Virus record (IMG/VR): IMGVR_UViG_3300048597_000286
Span: 1 to 38,902 of that record
DNA from: a virus
Length of the DNA: 38,902 nucleotides
Strand: one strand, 5' to 3'
In this document: piece by piece, positions 16,482 to 24,680 of the stretch
How positions within the stretch are numbered: position 1 is the first letter of the stretch
Layout: each line of letters opens with the position of its first letter
Program-made: the position numbers and the translations under genes
Notes under the pieces: model-generated
What the model was told of the DNA's origin: nothing
Database searches by the model: none
What the model saw: only the letters and a program-made list of their open reading frames with translations

Positions 16482-16847
16482 TTACGGCAGCAGCGAGGGC
16501 GAAAGATTGACGACGATGAGATCACCGGCGGCGGCGGCATCGGTCAGCGCCTGGCCGATCACCCGGTTCGTGGTCGCGGCGGTCACCGCGCGGCCGGATG
16601 CGTCGGAGGTCACGAGCGCGCCGCGCGCGATCGCAGCGCCGGCGACGATCTGCGTCAGGCCCGCGAGCACGACGTCGACCCGCTCGTTCGCCACGACGTC
16701 GAGCTCTGTGGTGACGCCCATGTGCAGATTGCCGGCCGCGGTCGACTGCTGGACGATGTCGTTGGCGGACCCGAGATTGACGATCCGGTGGCGCGGGATC
16801 GCGGCCGCCGCGCGGAACGTCTTGATGAGGAGGCGTTCGGAGATCAT
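16482..16847 (-). CDS. Capsid decoration / cement protein (DUF2190-like)
   Basis: The 121-residue protein has the beta-rich, Ala/Gly/Val-rich pattern of DUF2190 phage proteins (GAAIARGALVTSDASGRAVT, then RVIGQALTDAAAAGDLIVVNL). These bind the outer capsid surface or act as small head proteins. It overlaps the protease stop by 4 bp and lies 24 bp before the capsid gene, the usual protease-decoration-capsid order. Confidence 0.75.
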   Translation of the reverse strand: MISERLLIKTFRAAAAIPRHRIVNLGSANDIVQQSTAAGNLHMGVTTELDVVANERVDVVLAGLTQIVAGAAIARGALVTSDASGRAVTAATTNRVIGQALTDAAAAGDLIVVNLSPSLLP

Positions 16848-17947
16848 GCCTTGCTGCCTTTCTTAACGTGCTGGACGGCCTGAGCCGCCGAGATGAAGAC
16901 GCCCTTCAGCGCCTGTTCGTCCTGGTAAGCCTGCGCCTGGCGGGCGAGCTCCTCGGGCTTCAGCGCGGCGTCCGGCACGTCCTTGCCGCCCGCCGCCTCG
17001 CCGAATGCGATCAGCTTCGGCGCGGCCGCCAGATGCTCCTTCAGCGCCTGCTTGCGCGTCTTCGCCGGCCCGCCTTCCGAGAAGGCGACCGCCTCCGACC
17101 CGTCGGTCGCAACGAGAAGCGCGAGCGTCTCCGCCTTGCGCCCTGGCGCGAGACGGCCCTCGCGGACGAGCCCCTCCACGAACGCCTGGTCTTCGGCAGC
17201 GGCCTGGGCCGCAATACGCCGGGCAAGCTCTGCCTCGGCAGTCTCTGCCCGCGCCGTCATGGCGCCGAGAGCGTTGCGCGCAGCCTCGGCCTCGGCCTGC
17301 ATGGCCGCACCCTCGGTGAAGGCTGCGGTGACCTGGTCTTTCATGTGGACCGCCTCGCGCACAGCGCGTGCCGCGTCGTCGAGGCTCCTCAGCGACCAGG
17401 ACGGCAGCAGCCGGTCAGCGGTCTCGATACCCTTGTCCTCGATCAGCCAGTCACGGAGCGAACGGAACAGCGAGGCCGCCGCATCGAAGCCCCAGCCGAC
17501 CTCGCCGGGCAGACCGGCAAAGGCGACCATTTCGTCCTCGGCCATGAACGACAGTGCCTTGAGACCCTTGCAGCCAGGCACCGCCGCGCCCAGGAACCCC
17601 AGATGGCGCAGCATCCAGGCGCCGGGTTTCGGGTTGCCCTTCGAGGCCGGCGCGTAGAAGGCGGGGCTGCGCTGCGCGTAGCGGCGCTTCTCCAGCGCCT
17701 CCGCGAACTCGGGATCGAGATCGCCCAGATCGGCGACAAGCGCGCCGTCGGCGAATGCCAGGCTCTTGACCCAGCCATAGGCCGGATCGTCGGTTTTCGG
17801 GTGCCCGAGGACGACCGGCGCCTCATGGCAAGCCGGGTCGTAGGCGGCGGCGATCGCCTTCAGCTCGTCCTCGCCGAAGGCGATTTCCTCGCCGCTCATC
17901 GAGAGATGCGTGCCGGGCTTGAAGATGTCGAGGCGCAAGGTCTTCAT
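16844..17947 (-). CDS. Head maturation protease / scaffold (Mu I-like)
   Basis: The 367-residue protein matches Mu gpI-type proteases: an N-terminal domain with FGEDELKAIAAAYDP, APVVLGHPKTDDPAYGWV (about residues 44-61) and ALEKRRYAQRSPAFYAP, followed by MLRHLGFLGAAVPGCKGL. The C-terminal half (about 190-350) is charged and helical, as in the internally encoded scaffold (Mu Z) part. It processes head proteins and scaffolds prohead assembly. It is the first gene after a 179-bp gap with a late-promoter element, corresponding to the PI transcription unit in Mu. Confidence 0.9.
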   Translation of the reverse strand: MKTLRLDIFKPGTHLSMSGEEIAFGEDELKAIAAAYDPACHEAPVVLGHPKTDDPAYGWVKSLAFADGALVADLGDLDPEFAEALEKRRYAQRSPAFYAPASKGNPKPGAWMLRHLGFLGAAVPGCKGLKALSFMAEDEMVAFAGLPGEVGWGFDAAASLFRSLRDWLIEDKGIETADRLLPSWSLRSLDDAARAVREAVHMKDQVTAAFTEGAAMQAEAEAARNALGAMTARAETAEAELARRIAAQAAAEDQAFVEGLVREGRLAPGRKAETLALLVATDGSEAVAFSEGGPAKTRKQALKEHLAAAPKLIAFGEAAGGKDVPDAALKPEELARQAQAYQDEQALKGVFISAAQAVQHVKKGSKA

Positions 17948-18126
17948 GGGGCGACCTTCGCCCCTTGGCCCCGCCGATAGAACACCCGCAGATGATGGTG
18001 AGCTTCCGGGGCCGCCAGGATCGTGCTAAACCTTCGCCGCCGCAGGGCGGAGAGCATATCAGGGGCGCATCCCCCGGCTCACGTGCCCCGCCGGGGCGGG
18101 CCCGATGCGGGGACCCGCCCCCGGCC
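17948..18126 (-). promoter_or_regulatory. PI-like late promoter region
   Basis: This 179-bp gap is the longest in the structural region. It contains the Mor/C-type dyad element at 17980-18000 and GC-rich inverted segments around 18080-18125 that may end upstream transcripts. Its location just upstream of the protease gene equals that of the C-dependent PI promoter of Mu. Confidence 0.65.
17980..18000 (-). promoter_or_regulatory. Mor/C-type activator dyad, PI copy
   Basis: On the minus strand the sequence reads CACC-ATCATCTGC-GGGTG-TTC, ending 33 bp before the protease ATG. It repeats almost exactly at 26176-26197, 36 bp before the first lysis gene. The CACC/GGGTG arms form a dyad, as expected for a dimeric Mor/C activator. 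Confidence 0.7.
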
Positions 18127-19437
18127 TCAACGGGCGGGCGGGAACAGTCGCACGCCCCAGCGATAATCGTTACTGGCTTGCCGCAGCAAGGCTTCGCCGG
18201 ATTTGACGGTCTTCTCGAAGGCCGTCGTGGCGAACCAGCCGTCACGGTCAAGCGTGTAGATCGCGACCCCCACGCGATCCTCAGCGTCGCCCTCGACACG
18301 GAACCGGAGGACATAGGTTCTCTTGAGCCGGCCTGACCCGTCGACCGTGAGCCAGATCTCCTGCGGAGTCCGGATCGCGCTGGCGAGGATCTTCGCCAGA
18401 GGACCTCGGCTGTCTCCGGTTTTCGGCTGGCCGGTCATGCGCACCACCATGCTGCGATCCGCAGGCACCGGCATGCCCAGCGGATCGACGACCACCGACG
18501 GCTTGTCGAAGCTGGCGCCCAGCGCGCGCAAGAACGCCTCGGCATAGAACTCCGGCGTCTCGCCCTCGGGCAGCAACCAGGACGCGGGTATGTCGCGCGG
18601 CGCCGGCCACGGATCGTCCGGCGTCGCATTGCGAGCCAGCATCGCCGGATTGAAGCCCCGAACGTCGTCCTTCAGCTGGCGGGCATTCTTCGACGGATCC
18701 CGATAGGCCGAGCCGGGGATCGGGATCTTGCCCGCATTGTGCCCGAACCCGGGATCGATGCCCTCTGGAACATTGATCCTCTGGCCCGTGCGCGGGTTCA
18801 CCCAGGGCCGGGTCCCGCCTGGCGGCGGCGCCAGCTTCTCGGGATCTTTCCCCCGCGCCTTGACCTGCGCCCAGGTCAGCGCCGTGACCGTGCACCGGCA
18901 ATTCCAGCCGTTCGGAGGGAAGTGCGTCTCCCACCAGGGATGATCAACGGCCAGTATCGTCCCATGCCAGGCACGGTGCTCGGGCCGCGTGCGGCTGTCC
19001 ATCACGGCCGAATAACGCAGAAACGGCAGATAGCGCTTCGATGCCTGGAACCGCGCCCAGCGTCCGGCCGCATAGGCCGTGCGCATGTTCGTGTCGAAGA
19101 TGATCCGCAGCCGCCTTGGACTTCCCAGCTGGACGAACTTGCGCTCGCCCGTCGCGGGATCGATGACGGCCTTGCGCCCCCACCAGCCCTTCTCCTGCAG
19201 GATCGGAGTCAGCTGCCGCTTGAAGTCCGCGAAGGTCGTTCCCTCCGCGATCGCCGCGTCCATCGCGTTGAAGATGTCGCCCAGGATGTCGAAGCCCGTG
19301 GATTTCGCCACCGTGAACTGCATCGCGTGCTGATGCGCCCAGAAATCCTGCCAGGCGAAAGACGGCGCCAGGCCCTTGGTCCGGAAGAAGCGGATCGCTT
19401 CCTCGGGCGGCACGTTCCGGATGGCGGCCGAACTCAT
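18127..19437 (-). CDS. Minor head / head morphogenesis protein (Mu gpF/gp30-like)
   Basis: The 436-residue protein carries the phage Mu F-like signature: MRTAYAAGRWARFQ, then SRTRPEHRAWHGTIL and GWNCRCTVTAL at about residues 176-186, with the CRC motif that marks the family. These proteins associate with the portal and help initiate head assembly. It is 1 nt from the portal gene, as in Mu. The C-terminal part (about 270-436) continues beyond the usual core with an extra beta-rich domain (EIWLTVDGSGRLKRTYVLRF), which makes this protein longer than a minimal F domain. Confidence 0.9.
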   Translation of the reverse strand: MSSAAIRNVPPEEAIRFFRTKGLAPSFAWQDFWAHQHAMQFTVAKSTGFDILGDIFNAMDAAIAEGTTFADFKRQLTPILQEKGWWGRKAVIDPATGERKFVQLGSPRRLRIIFDTNMRTAYAAGRWARFQASKRYLPFLRYSAVMDSRTRPEHRAWHGTILAVDHPWWETHFPPNGWNCRCTVTALTWAQVKARGKDPEKLAPPPGGTRPWVNPRTGQRINVPEGIDPGFGHNAGKIPIPGSAYRDPSKNARQLKDDVRGFNPAMLARNATPDDPWPAPRDIPASWLLPEGETPEFYAEAFLRALGASFDKPSVVVDPLGMPVPADRSMVVRMTGQPKTGDSRGPLAKILASAIRTPQEIWLTVDGSGRLKRTYVLRFRVEGDAEDRVGVAIYTLDRDGWFATTAFEKTVKSGEALLRQASNDYRWGVRLFPPAR

Positions 19438-19438
19438 C

Positions 19439-21025
19439 TCACGCCTCGGGATCGCCGGGCACGGCGGCCGGGTCCGTCTCGCCCAGGAGGCGCGCCTGGA
19501 AGACCGCGCGCGCGAGCCGTTCGTTCAGCGCCGCGACGTCCAGTTGAGGCGCGAGCCGCAGGAGCCGCCCCACGAAGTCATCATAGTCCTCGGCGGCGGC
19601 GGCCTCCGCCTCGATTTGGGCGAGAGGCGCCCCGGTCAGGGTCTCCCAGTCCGACAGCATCTCAAGGACCGCTTCCCCGATCGGGTCGGGTGCCTCGCCC
19701 TCCGAAAACGCTGCTGGCACTGCACCCGGTCCATCCGGGGGGCGATTAAGGGCATTTAAGGGCCCTAAGGGGCGGGGGTTCGGGTCTCCGGGCGTCGTTG
19801 TACCCTCCATCCCTCTCCGCGCGTCCTGACCCGGTTCCAGCGCGAGGGGCATTTTGCGCCGCCAATGGGGCCCGTAGGTCTCCCTCACATAGGCCTCATC
19901 GGGCTCGAAGCCGAGCCCCATGATCTTGCCGTCCCGCTCGGCCGACGCCCCCAGATCCTCGGGCTCGGCGAAGTCGCGATAGACGCGGGGGATGGCGGCG
20001 CCCGGGAAGTTCCATTCGGTCAGCCAGCGCGCCGGCCCCGCATTGAAACTCTCGCACAAGAGATCGGCGTCCGCCTTGGCGACCTCCTGGCGCACGTCGA
20101 AATGCACCTGGCCCTGCGCGCGGCTTGCGCCGTCGTCGGTCGTCATCGTGACCGACAGCACGATCTTCGCGATCTCGGCGTCGAGCGTCTCGTGGAACGC
20201 CTTGTGGTCGGAGGTGTTGCGCGCGGTCTCAAGCAGCGTCGCGTCCATGCCCTCGGGCATGACGATGGCCGCGCCCTCCTGGAGCATCCGCAGCGCCTGC
20301 AGGAGCTTGTTCTGGTCGCCTTCGCCAGTCGCGCGCGGATATGTGCCCTTTGCGGTCGGCGCCCCGAACCGTTCGAGGAACTTCGCCCAGAAGCGCAGTC
20401 CCCCGCGCTTGAAGAAGACAGGCCAGTAGAGCCAGTAGGCAAGGCCCCGCCCATAGGGCTCGTCGTCATGCTCGGCCCCGGCCGAGAAGACCCAGAACTT
20501 GGCCGGCGGCAGCGCCTCGCCATAAGGCGCGGCCCGCGTCCTCAGGAGCAGCGCGCCGTCCGCGCCGAACCCGAACCGGCGCTGCCGGCGGACGCGGAAC
20601 TCGCCGATCCGCCAAAGCCCGTCGGCGCCGGTCTCCCACATCAGCTCCGCGACCGCATAGCCGTAGAACACGCCGTAGAGCATCTTGACCGTGGCCTGGT
20701 CGAACCGGGCGCGCTTCAGCTGCGCCTCCAGATGCTCGGCCGCCGCCACGTCGATCGGTGCCGTGCCGCCCGGCTCGACCTTGAACTCCCGCGACGTGAC
20801 CGCCAGCTGGCGCTGCTGCAGCGTCGCCTTCACCTGGCCGTCGCGCAGCACCTCCTCGTAGAGGCGCAAATCCTGCCCGCGCGCGGCGAGCAGCGGATCC
20901 TCAGGGATCAGCGCGCCCAGGGCCGCGACGAACGGCTTGGTGATATCGAGGAACGGCGTCGATGCCGCGGCCTCCAGCCGGGACGGCGCCTGCGCCGCGC
21001 TCTTGGGCTTCTTCGTGGCCATCAA
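19439..21025 (-). CDS. Portal protein (Mu gp29-like, DUF935)
   Basis: The 528-residue protein has the DUF935 pattern: LYEEVLRDGQVKATLQQR near residues 56-73, YGYAVAELMWE around 123-133 and the FLERFGAPTAKGTYP motif. It forms the dodecameric portal at the head vertex through which DNA is packaged. It lies between the terminase and the F-like gene in Mu order. Its C-terminal part holds a Pro/Gly-rich linker (about 415-440) encoded by an unusually AT-containing stretch at 19741-19770, close to the physical centre of the prophage. Confidence 0.92.
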   Translation of the reverse strand: MMATKKPKSAAQAPSRLEAAASTPFLDITKPFVAALGALIPEDPLLAARGQDLRLYEEVLRDGQVKATLQQRQLAVTSREFKVEPGGTAPIDVAAAEHLEAQLKRARFDQATVKMLYGVFYGYAVAELMWETGADGLWRIGEFRVRRQRRFGFGADGALLLRTRAAPYGEALPPAKFWVFSAGAEHDDEPYGRGLAYWLYWPVFFKRGGLRFWAKFLERFGAPTAKGTYPRATGEGDQNKLLQALRMLQEGAAIVMPEGMDATLLETARNTSDHKAFHETLDAEIAKIVLSVTMTTDDGASRAQGQVHFDVRQEVAKADADLLCESFNAGPARWLTEWNFPGAAIPRVYRDFAEPEDLGASAERDGKIMGLGFEPDEAYVRETYGPHWRRKMPLALEPGQDARRGMEGTTTPGDPNPRPLGPLNALNRPPDGPGAVPAAFSEGEAPDPIGEAVLEMLSDWETLTGAPLAQIEAEAAAAEDYDDFVGRLLRLAPQLDVAALNERLARAVFQARLLGETDPAAVPGDPEA

Positions 21026-21037
21026 GTGCCCTCCATC

Positions 21038-22528
21038 TCAATAACTCTCCAGGCCAGGCGCGAGCGCGGGCAGGATCGCTCCGAACCCGGCATCGGTCGT
21101 GACCCGCTCAGGCGCGCCAAAGGCCGAGCCGAGGTCCTGCCGCTCGATCGCCCTGAAGTCAGGGGTGACGCCGCCTTGCGCCGCCACGGCCGCCATCAGC
21201 GCCGCCGCCCAGAACCGGTCGGCGTGCGCGTCCGAGCTGCCATCCTCGGCAAGGCGCGGCGCACCCGAAGGCCCGGCCACGCGCTTCACGCTCCTGAGGT
21301 CGGCGCGGATCGCGGCGTCTTTCGGGATCCGGATCAGCCCGCGCTCGAACCGGTCCTTCAGCGCGGTCGCGATGTCGAGCTTCCGGGGGCCGGTGAACAG
21401 CACGCCCTCGACCGTCGCGCCCCAGCGCGCCTGCAGATCCTCGACAACCTTCTCGCCCATGCCCGTCTGGTCGACGCCGGCGCGCACCACGCGATAGGCC
21501 CGCATGAGGCGCTCGAACTCTGCGTCCTGCTCGGCGAAAGAGGCTCCGCGCAGCTCGACACGCTCGCGCACCCAGAGAGTTTCGCCGACGAGCTCCGCGG
21601 CCCAGATGACCGAGAGGTCGCGGCGGCGCGCGACGTCGCGGCCCAGATAGACCGGCCCGCCAGCGTAGAGATCCGGACGGCCTGCCTCGTCGTGCTCGGC
21701 CGCCGCCACCTGTTCGGGCGTCAGCCACGAGCCGCCGCCGGGGCGCGGCACGCAGTCGAGCTCTTCCTCGGCTGCCTCGCCATAGGTCGCGCGGATCTCC
21801 GCTTCCCAGGCGGCGCGGCCCTCCGGCGTGGCGGCGCGGCCCGCGACCAGGCAGATGCGCTCGTAGAGCCCGTCGGCAAGCGCGTCGCCGAGCGTGATCC
21901 GCAGCGTCTCCCCCTTGCGCCGCCCTGCCTTGATCTCGTCGATCAGCTGGTTGAACGGGTTCGCGGCGCCGTCATGGGTCGACACGACCGCGACCGACCC
22001 GCCCCACATGAGGAGCGCGAGCGCCGCCTTCAGGACTTCGGCCAGGTCCTTGTGGAACGCGGCCTCGTCGATGATCACATCGCCCTGGCGGCCGCGCAGC
22101 GCGCGCGGAACCGACGGCAGCGCCGTGACCGAGAAGCCGCTGGCGAAGACGATGCGGAACGCCTTGATGTCGCCGTCCTCGTCGGCCAGCACGATTTCCT
22201 CGGCGGCGTTCGCGGCGATCTGGAACGCCTTCGCCCACATGCCCACGGTCGCGATGAACTCGCGCGCCATCTCGGCGTCGTAGCCCATGTAGTAGGTGTT
22301 CCGTCCTCCGGCGCCGCGCGACCGCGCGGCCCGAAGCGCCGCCCGCGCCGCCAGCGCCCAGGTCAGGCCGATGCGGCGGCTCTTCTCGATGACGGCGAGC
22401 GCCGTCGTATTGCAGAGATCGATCGCCAGGCGCTGATAGCCCAGCAGCAGGGACGCCGGCGCGAGACGCGCCAGCACCGGCGCCGCTTCGGCTTGCGGCG
22501 TCAGAACGGGTGCGGCGGCTTCGGTCAC
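21038..22528 (-). CDS. Terminase large subunit (Mu gp28-like)
   Basis: The 496-residue protein is the ATP-driven DNA packaging motor and nuclease. It shows the deviant Walker A EKSRRIGLT at residues 48-56, Walker B VIIDEAAF at 151-158, and the start of the RNase H-like nuclease domain at YLGRDVARRRDLSVIWAAEL with an acidic residue on its first strand. Mu-type phages package by headful from host-flanked copies. The start overlaps the upstream small gene by 4 bp. Confidence 0.92.
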   Translation of the reverse strand: MTEAAAPVLTPQAEAAPVLARLAPASLLLGYQRLAIDLCNTTALAVIEKSRRIGLTWALAARAALRAARSRGAGGRNTYYMGYDAEMAREFIATVGMWAKAFQIAANAAEEIVLADEDGDIKAFRIVFASGFSVTALPSVPRALRGRQGDVIIDEAAFHKDLAEVLKAALALLMWGGSVAVVSTHDGAANPFNQLIDEIKAGRRKGETLRITLGDALADGLYERICLVAGRAATPEGRAAWEAEIRATYGEAAEEELDCVPRPGGGSWLTPEQVAAAEHDEAGRPDLYAGGPVYLGRDVARRRDLSVIWAAELVGETLWVRERVELRGASFAEQDAEFERLMRAYRVVRAGVDQTGMGEKVVEDLQARWGATVEGVLFTGPRKLDIATALKDRFERGLIRIPKDAAIRADLRSVKRVAGPSGAPRLAEDGSSDAHADRFWAAALMAAVAAQGGVTPDFRAIERQDLGSAFGAPERVTTDAGFGAILPALAPGLESY

Positions 22529-22764
22529 GGCAAGGCCGCTCGGACCGCGCAGTCCTTCGCTTCGAGCAGCTTGCGCAGCGCCATGGTGCGCTCGGCGCTG
22601 CTCGGCAGCGAGTCCATCACGTGCCGGGCCGTCTGGGCAAATGGCTGCGAGACCGCGCGCAGGGGTTCAGGCAGATGCGCGGTGTGGAAGAAGCGCAGCA
22701 ATGGATTGGCGGAGATCTCGCCCGGCGTGAATTCGACGGGCGCGGGGTGCAGGGCTTCGCTCAC
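22525..22764 (-). CDS. Acb2/Tad1-like small protein (candidate anti-CBASS/Thoeris sponge)
   Basis: The 79-residue helical protein has the pattern NPLLRFFHTAHLPEPLRAVS, then VMDSLPSSAERTMALRKL and LEAKDCAVRA. As I recall the family, this two-helix hairpin, with a Pro-x-x-Leu start and an ALxKLxEAxxxAVRA-type second helix, belongs with small phage proteins classed as Acb2/Tad1 domain. Characterised members sequester the cyclic nucleotide messengers of CBASS or Thoeris defence. It starts with GTG, preceded by GAGGAG, and is coupled to terminase (ATGA). Mu has no equivalent at this place. It could instead be a structural adaptor; binding residues cannot be verified here. Confidence 0.55.
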   Translation of the reverse strand: MSEALHPAPVEFTPGEISANPLLRFFHTAHLPEPLRAVSQPFAQTARHVMDSLPSSAERTMALRKLLEAKDCAVRAALP

Positions 22765-22774
22765 GACTATCTCC

Positions 22775-23317
22775 TCAGGATTTCAGACCGAGAACGGCCC
22801 GCTCGATCTCGGCCGCCGTCTCGGCCGACAGGCCCTTCGCGACCATGGCCGCGCGCGCCGCGCCCGCAGCCTTCTTCGTCGCGTCGAGCCGCTCGGCCGC
22901 GATCTGACGGTCCACGTCGACCTTGCGCGCCGACTGCAGCTCGCGAGCCGACTTGGCGAGCCAGTTGAGGTCCTTCGGCGTCAGCGCCTCGTCGGGTTCG
23001 TCCTCGGCCGCCGCCTTCATCGCGACCCGGAACAGGATCGACTGCAGCATCTGCGCGATCAGCTCGACCTGTTCGCCGGAGGCCGCCTCGCGCAGCGGCG
23101 CGACCAGGCTCTTCGCCGCCTCTTGAACCGCGCGCAGCTTGCCGCCCACCTCGTCGACGCGCTGCTTGTAACGGCCCAGAGCCGAGCGCGAGATCTCCGC
23201 GCCCAGCGGGCGGATCGCGTCGAGGATGTCGTCGAGCGGCACCTTCAGGGCGAGTTTCTCGTCGATCAGCGCCTTGAGGCGCGGATCGAGGGTGTCGATC
23301 GAGGACGCGCGCGTCAT
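22775..23317 (-). CDS. Mu gp27-like protein (DUF3486, terminase small subunit position)
   Basis: The 180-residue protein fits DUF3486: MTRASSIDTLDPRLKALIDE at the N-terminus, then ISRSALGRYKQRVDEVG, a helix-turn-helix-like segment at about residues 20-60, and a long helical tail. Its place before the large terminase suggests a small-terminase or DNA recognition role. The ATG at 23317 lies 2 nt after the preceding stop; longer frames upstream are Arg-rich shadows. Confidence 0.85.
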   Translation of the reverse strand: MTRASSIDTLDPRLKALIDEKLALKVPLDDILDAIRPLGAEISRSALGRYKQRVDEVGGKLRAVQEAAKSLVAPLREAASGEQVELIAQMLQSILFRVAMKAAAEDEPDEALTPKDLNWLAKSARELQSARKVDVDRQIAAERLDATKKAAGAARAAMVAKGLSAETAAEIERAVLGLKS

Positions 23318-23319
23318 CG

Positions 23320-23616
23320 TCAGCGCTCCGGGCGCTTCACGCCGTCGAGCCGCTCGACGTCGCTGGCGACGTCGAGACCGAGCGGCGTCGCGGTCGCGAC
23401 TTGAAGGTCGCCGATCGCCGCAACGGTCACGCACCCCTTGCCCGCAAGCCAGGCCAGCGTTTCGCGCACCTGGGCGCGGGTCGCGGTGATGCCGGTGTCG
23501 CGTGCGGCCTCGCGCAGGATCGTGTCGTTTGCCGTCCGGTTCGCCGACTGCGCCAGCACCTCAAGCAGGCGCAGCCGCAGCTCAGGCAGGAACGTCCGTG
23601 TCAGGTAATCGGTCAC
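23320..23616 (-). CDS. Mu gp26-like protein (VpaChn25_0724 family type)
   Basis: The 98-residue protein is predicted to be a winged-helix: FLPELRLRLLEVLAQSANRT, then ATRAQVRETLAWLAGKGCVT and a beta-wing. This pattern is found in the gp26/VpaChn25_0724-type proteins lying between gp25 and gp27 in Mu-like phages. No function is established; a role with terminase in DNA recognition is possible. It overlaps the gp25-like gene by 4 bp. Confidence 0.75.
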   Translation of the reverse strand: MTDYLTRTFLPELRLRLLEVLAQSANRTANDTILREAARDTGITATRAQVRETLAWLAGKGCVTVAAIGDLQVATATPLGLDVASDVERLDGVKRPER

Positions 23617-24020
23617 TTCTTGCTCCCGCCCTGTGCGGCGGCTGCCTGGGCCGCCTGGATCATGTGCCCCTCGATCCGCTCGATGCGCGCGAGCGTCTGC
23701 TCGGCCTGGCTGCTGACATGCTCCAAGACCGCCGCCGTTCGGGTCGTGTCCCCGTCAAGGCGCGTCTCCAGGCGCGCAAGCGTGACGCGTATGTCCTGCA
23801 GCTGGGCGACGGTCGGCAGAGCCGCCACCTGCTGCTGCAGCTGCAGGATCGCGGCACCGTTGCGCGTCGACGAATGCTCGACGTCAGAGAACCTCTTCTC
23901 GACGCCATCCTTCTCGCGCCAGGTGCCTGCGCGCATGAACGCGAGCAGGGCCACGATGAGCGAGACGGTCGCCGCGATCGAGGCGACGAGCGGGGCGATA
24001 TCCTTGAGCGCTTCCATCAT
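23613..24020 (-). CDS. Mu gp25-like membrane coiled-coil protein (DUF2730)
   Basis: The 135-residue protein has one N-terminal transmembrane helix (about residues 8-29) followed by a long coiled coil with heptad leucines (LQLQQQVAALPTVAQLQDIR). This matches DUF2730, the gp25 family of Mu-like phages. The ATG at 24020 overlaps the Rz1-like stop by 4 bp. The function is unknown; its position joins the lysis and packaging blocks. Confidence 0.8.
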   Translation of the reverse strand: MMEALKDIAPLVASIAATVSLIVALLAFMRAGTWREKDGVEKRFSDVEHSSTRNGAAILQLQQQVAALPTVAQLQDIRVTLARLETRLDGDTTRTAAVLEHVSSQAEQTLARIERIEGHMIQAAQAAAAQGGSKK

Positions 24021-24373
24021 TTCTCTCCGTCGTCCGGTTCGCCGCTGCCGCTCCATTCCGCGCATGCGAGTCGCTTGCCCACTTCGTCCCAATAGGCTTC
24101 GGCCAGCGCCACGAAGGCCGCGTCGCCGGAGGCGCCGAGAGTCAGCGGCGCCGCGCAGCGGGCCGCGCCCGGACGCGCCGGATCGAGCGGACGGGGCGCC
24201 TTGCCATCCGCGCAGAGCCCGCACCAAGCCGGCGGACCGATCTGCGCGACGCGCGCTTCGAGCGCCGACAAGGCGGGCTTGAGAGGCCCTTCAGGGGCCC
24301 TTGAGGGCGTCGTGCCACAAGCCCCGGCGAGCAGGGCCGAGGCGGCAATCGCCGTCGCTCGCAACAGTGTCAT
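24017..24373 (-). CDS. Rz1: Rz1-like outer-membrane spanin lipoprotein
   Basis: The 118-residue protein begins with a signal sequence ending LLAGAC, a near-canonical lipobox with Cys19 as the predicted lipidated residue. The mature part is Pro/Ala-rich, as expected for an o-spanin, with extra cysteines. Its first 83 bp overlap the end of the Rz-like gene in another frame, the classical Rz/Rz1 architecture. Together the pair bridges inner and outer membranes and disrupts the outer membrane in the last step of lysis. It is longer than lambda Rz1 (60 residues). Confidence 0.75.
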   Translation of the reverse strand: MTLLRATAIAASALLAGACGTTPSRAPEGPLKPALSALEARVAQIGPPAWCGLCADGKAPRPLDPARPGAARCAAPLTLGASGDAAFVALAEAYWDEVGKRLACAEWSGSGEPDDGEK

Positions 24374-24680
24374 CGATCCGTCCTTTCAGTCCGTCGGCCC
24401 AGGCGGCGGCCGCCGCGCGCGCCTCGTCGCGCTGCGTCACGGCCACCTCCATGCGCGCCATGGTCTCGTCCAGCGTGGTGGTGATCGCCTCGACCTGGCG
24501 GGCCGCGCCGTCGCGCTCGATGACGAGCGCCGCCGTTTCGGCCTTCGCCTTGTCGCGCTCGGACGTGAGCGTCGCGTTATGCGCCTCGACCGACTGCAGC
24601 GCGAACCAGAGCGCGGCGATGCAGCCGATAGCGATCAGGCCGGCGACGCCACCGGCATAGAGAGCCAGGCGTCCGATCAT
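24291..24680 (-). CDS. Rz: Rz-like inner-membrane spanin
   Basis: The 129-residue protein has an N-terminal signal-anchor helix (about residues 8-30) and a periplasmic coiled coil (HNATLTSERDKAKAETAALV and following), the standard i-spanin design. The downstream lipoprotein gene starts inside its 3' end in a different frame. It overlaps the holin-like gene by 4 bp, so lysis genes are coupled in one message. Confidence 0.78.
   Translation of the reverse strand: MIGRLALYAGGVAGLIAIGCIAALWFALQSVEAHNATLTSERDKAKAETAALVIERDGAARQVEAITTTLDETMARMEVAVTQRDEARAAAAAWADGLKGRIDDTVASDGDCRLGPARRGLWHDALKGP

Noticed and set aside
19865-23404. Very long plus-strand reading frame opposite portal and terminase
   Set aside because: It is a shadow in GC-rich DNA; the minus strand holds clear portal, terminase and gp27 genes with motifs and coupled starts.
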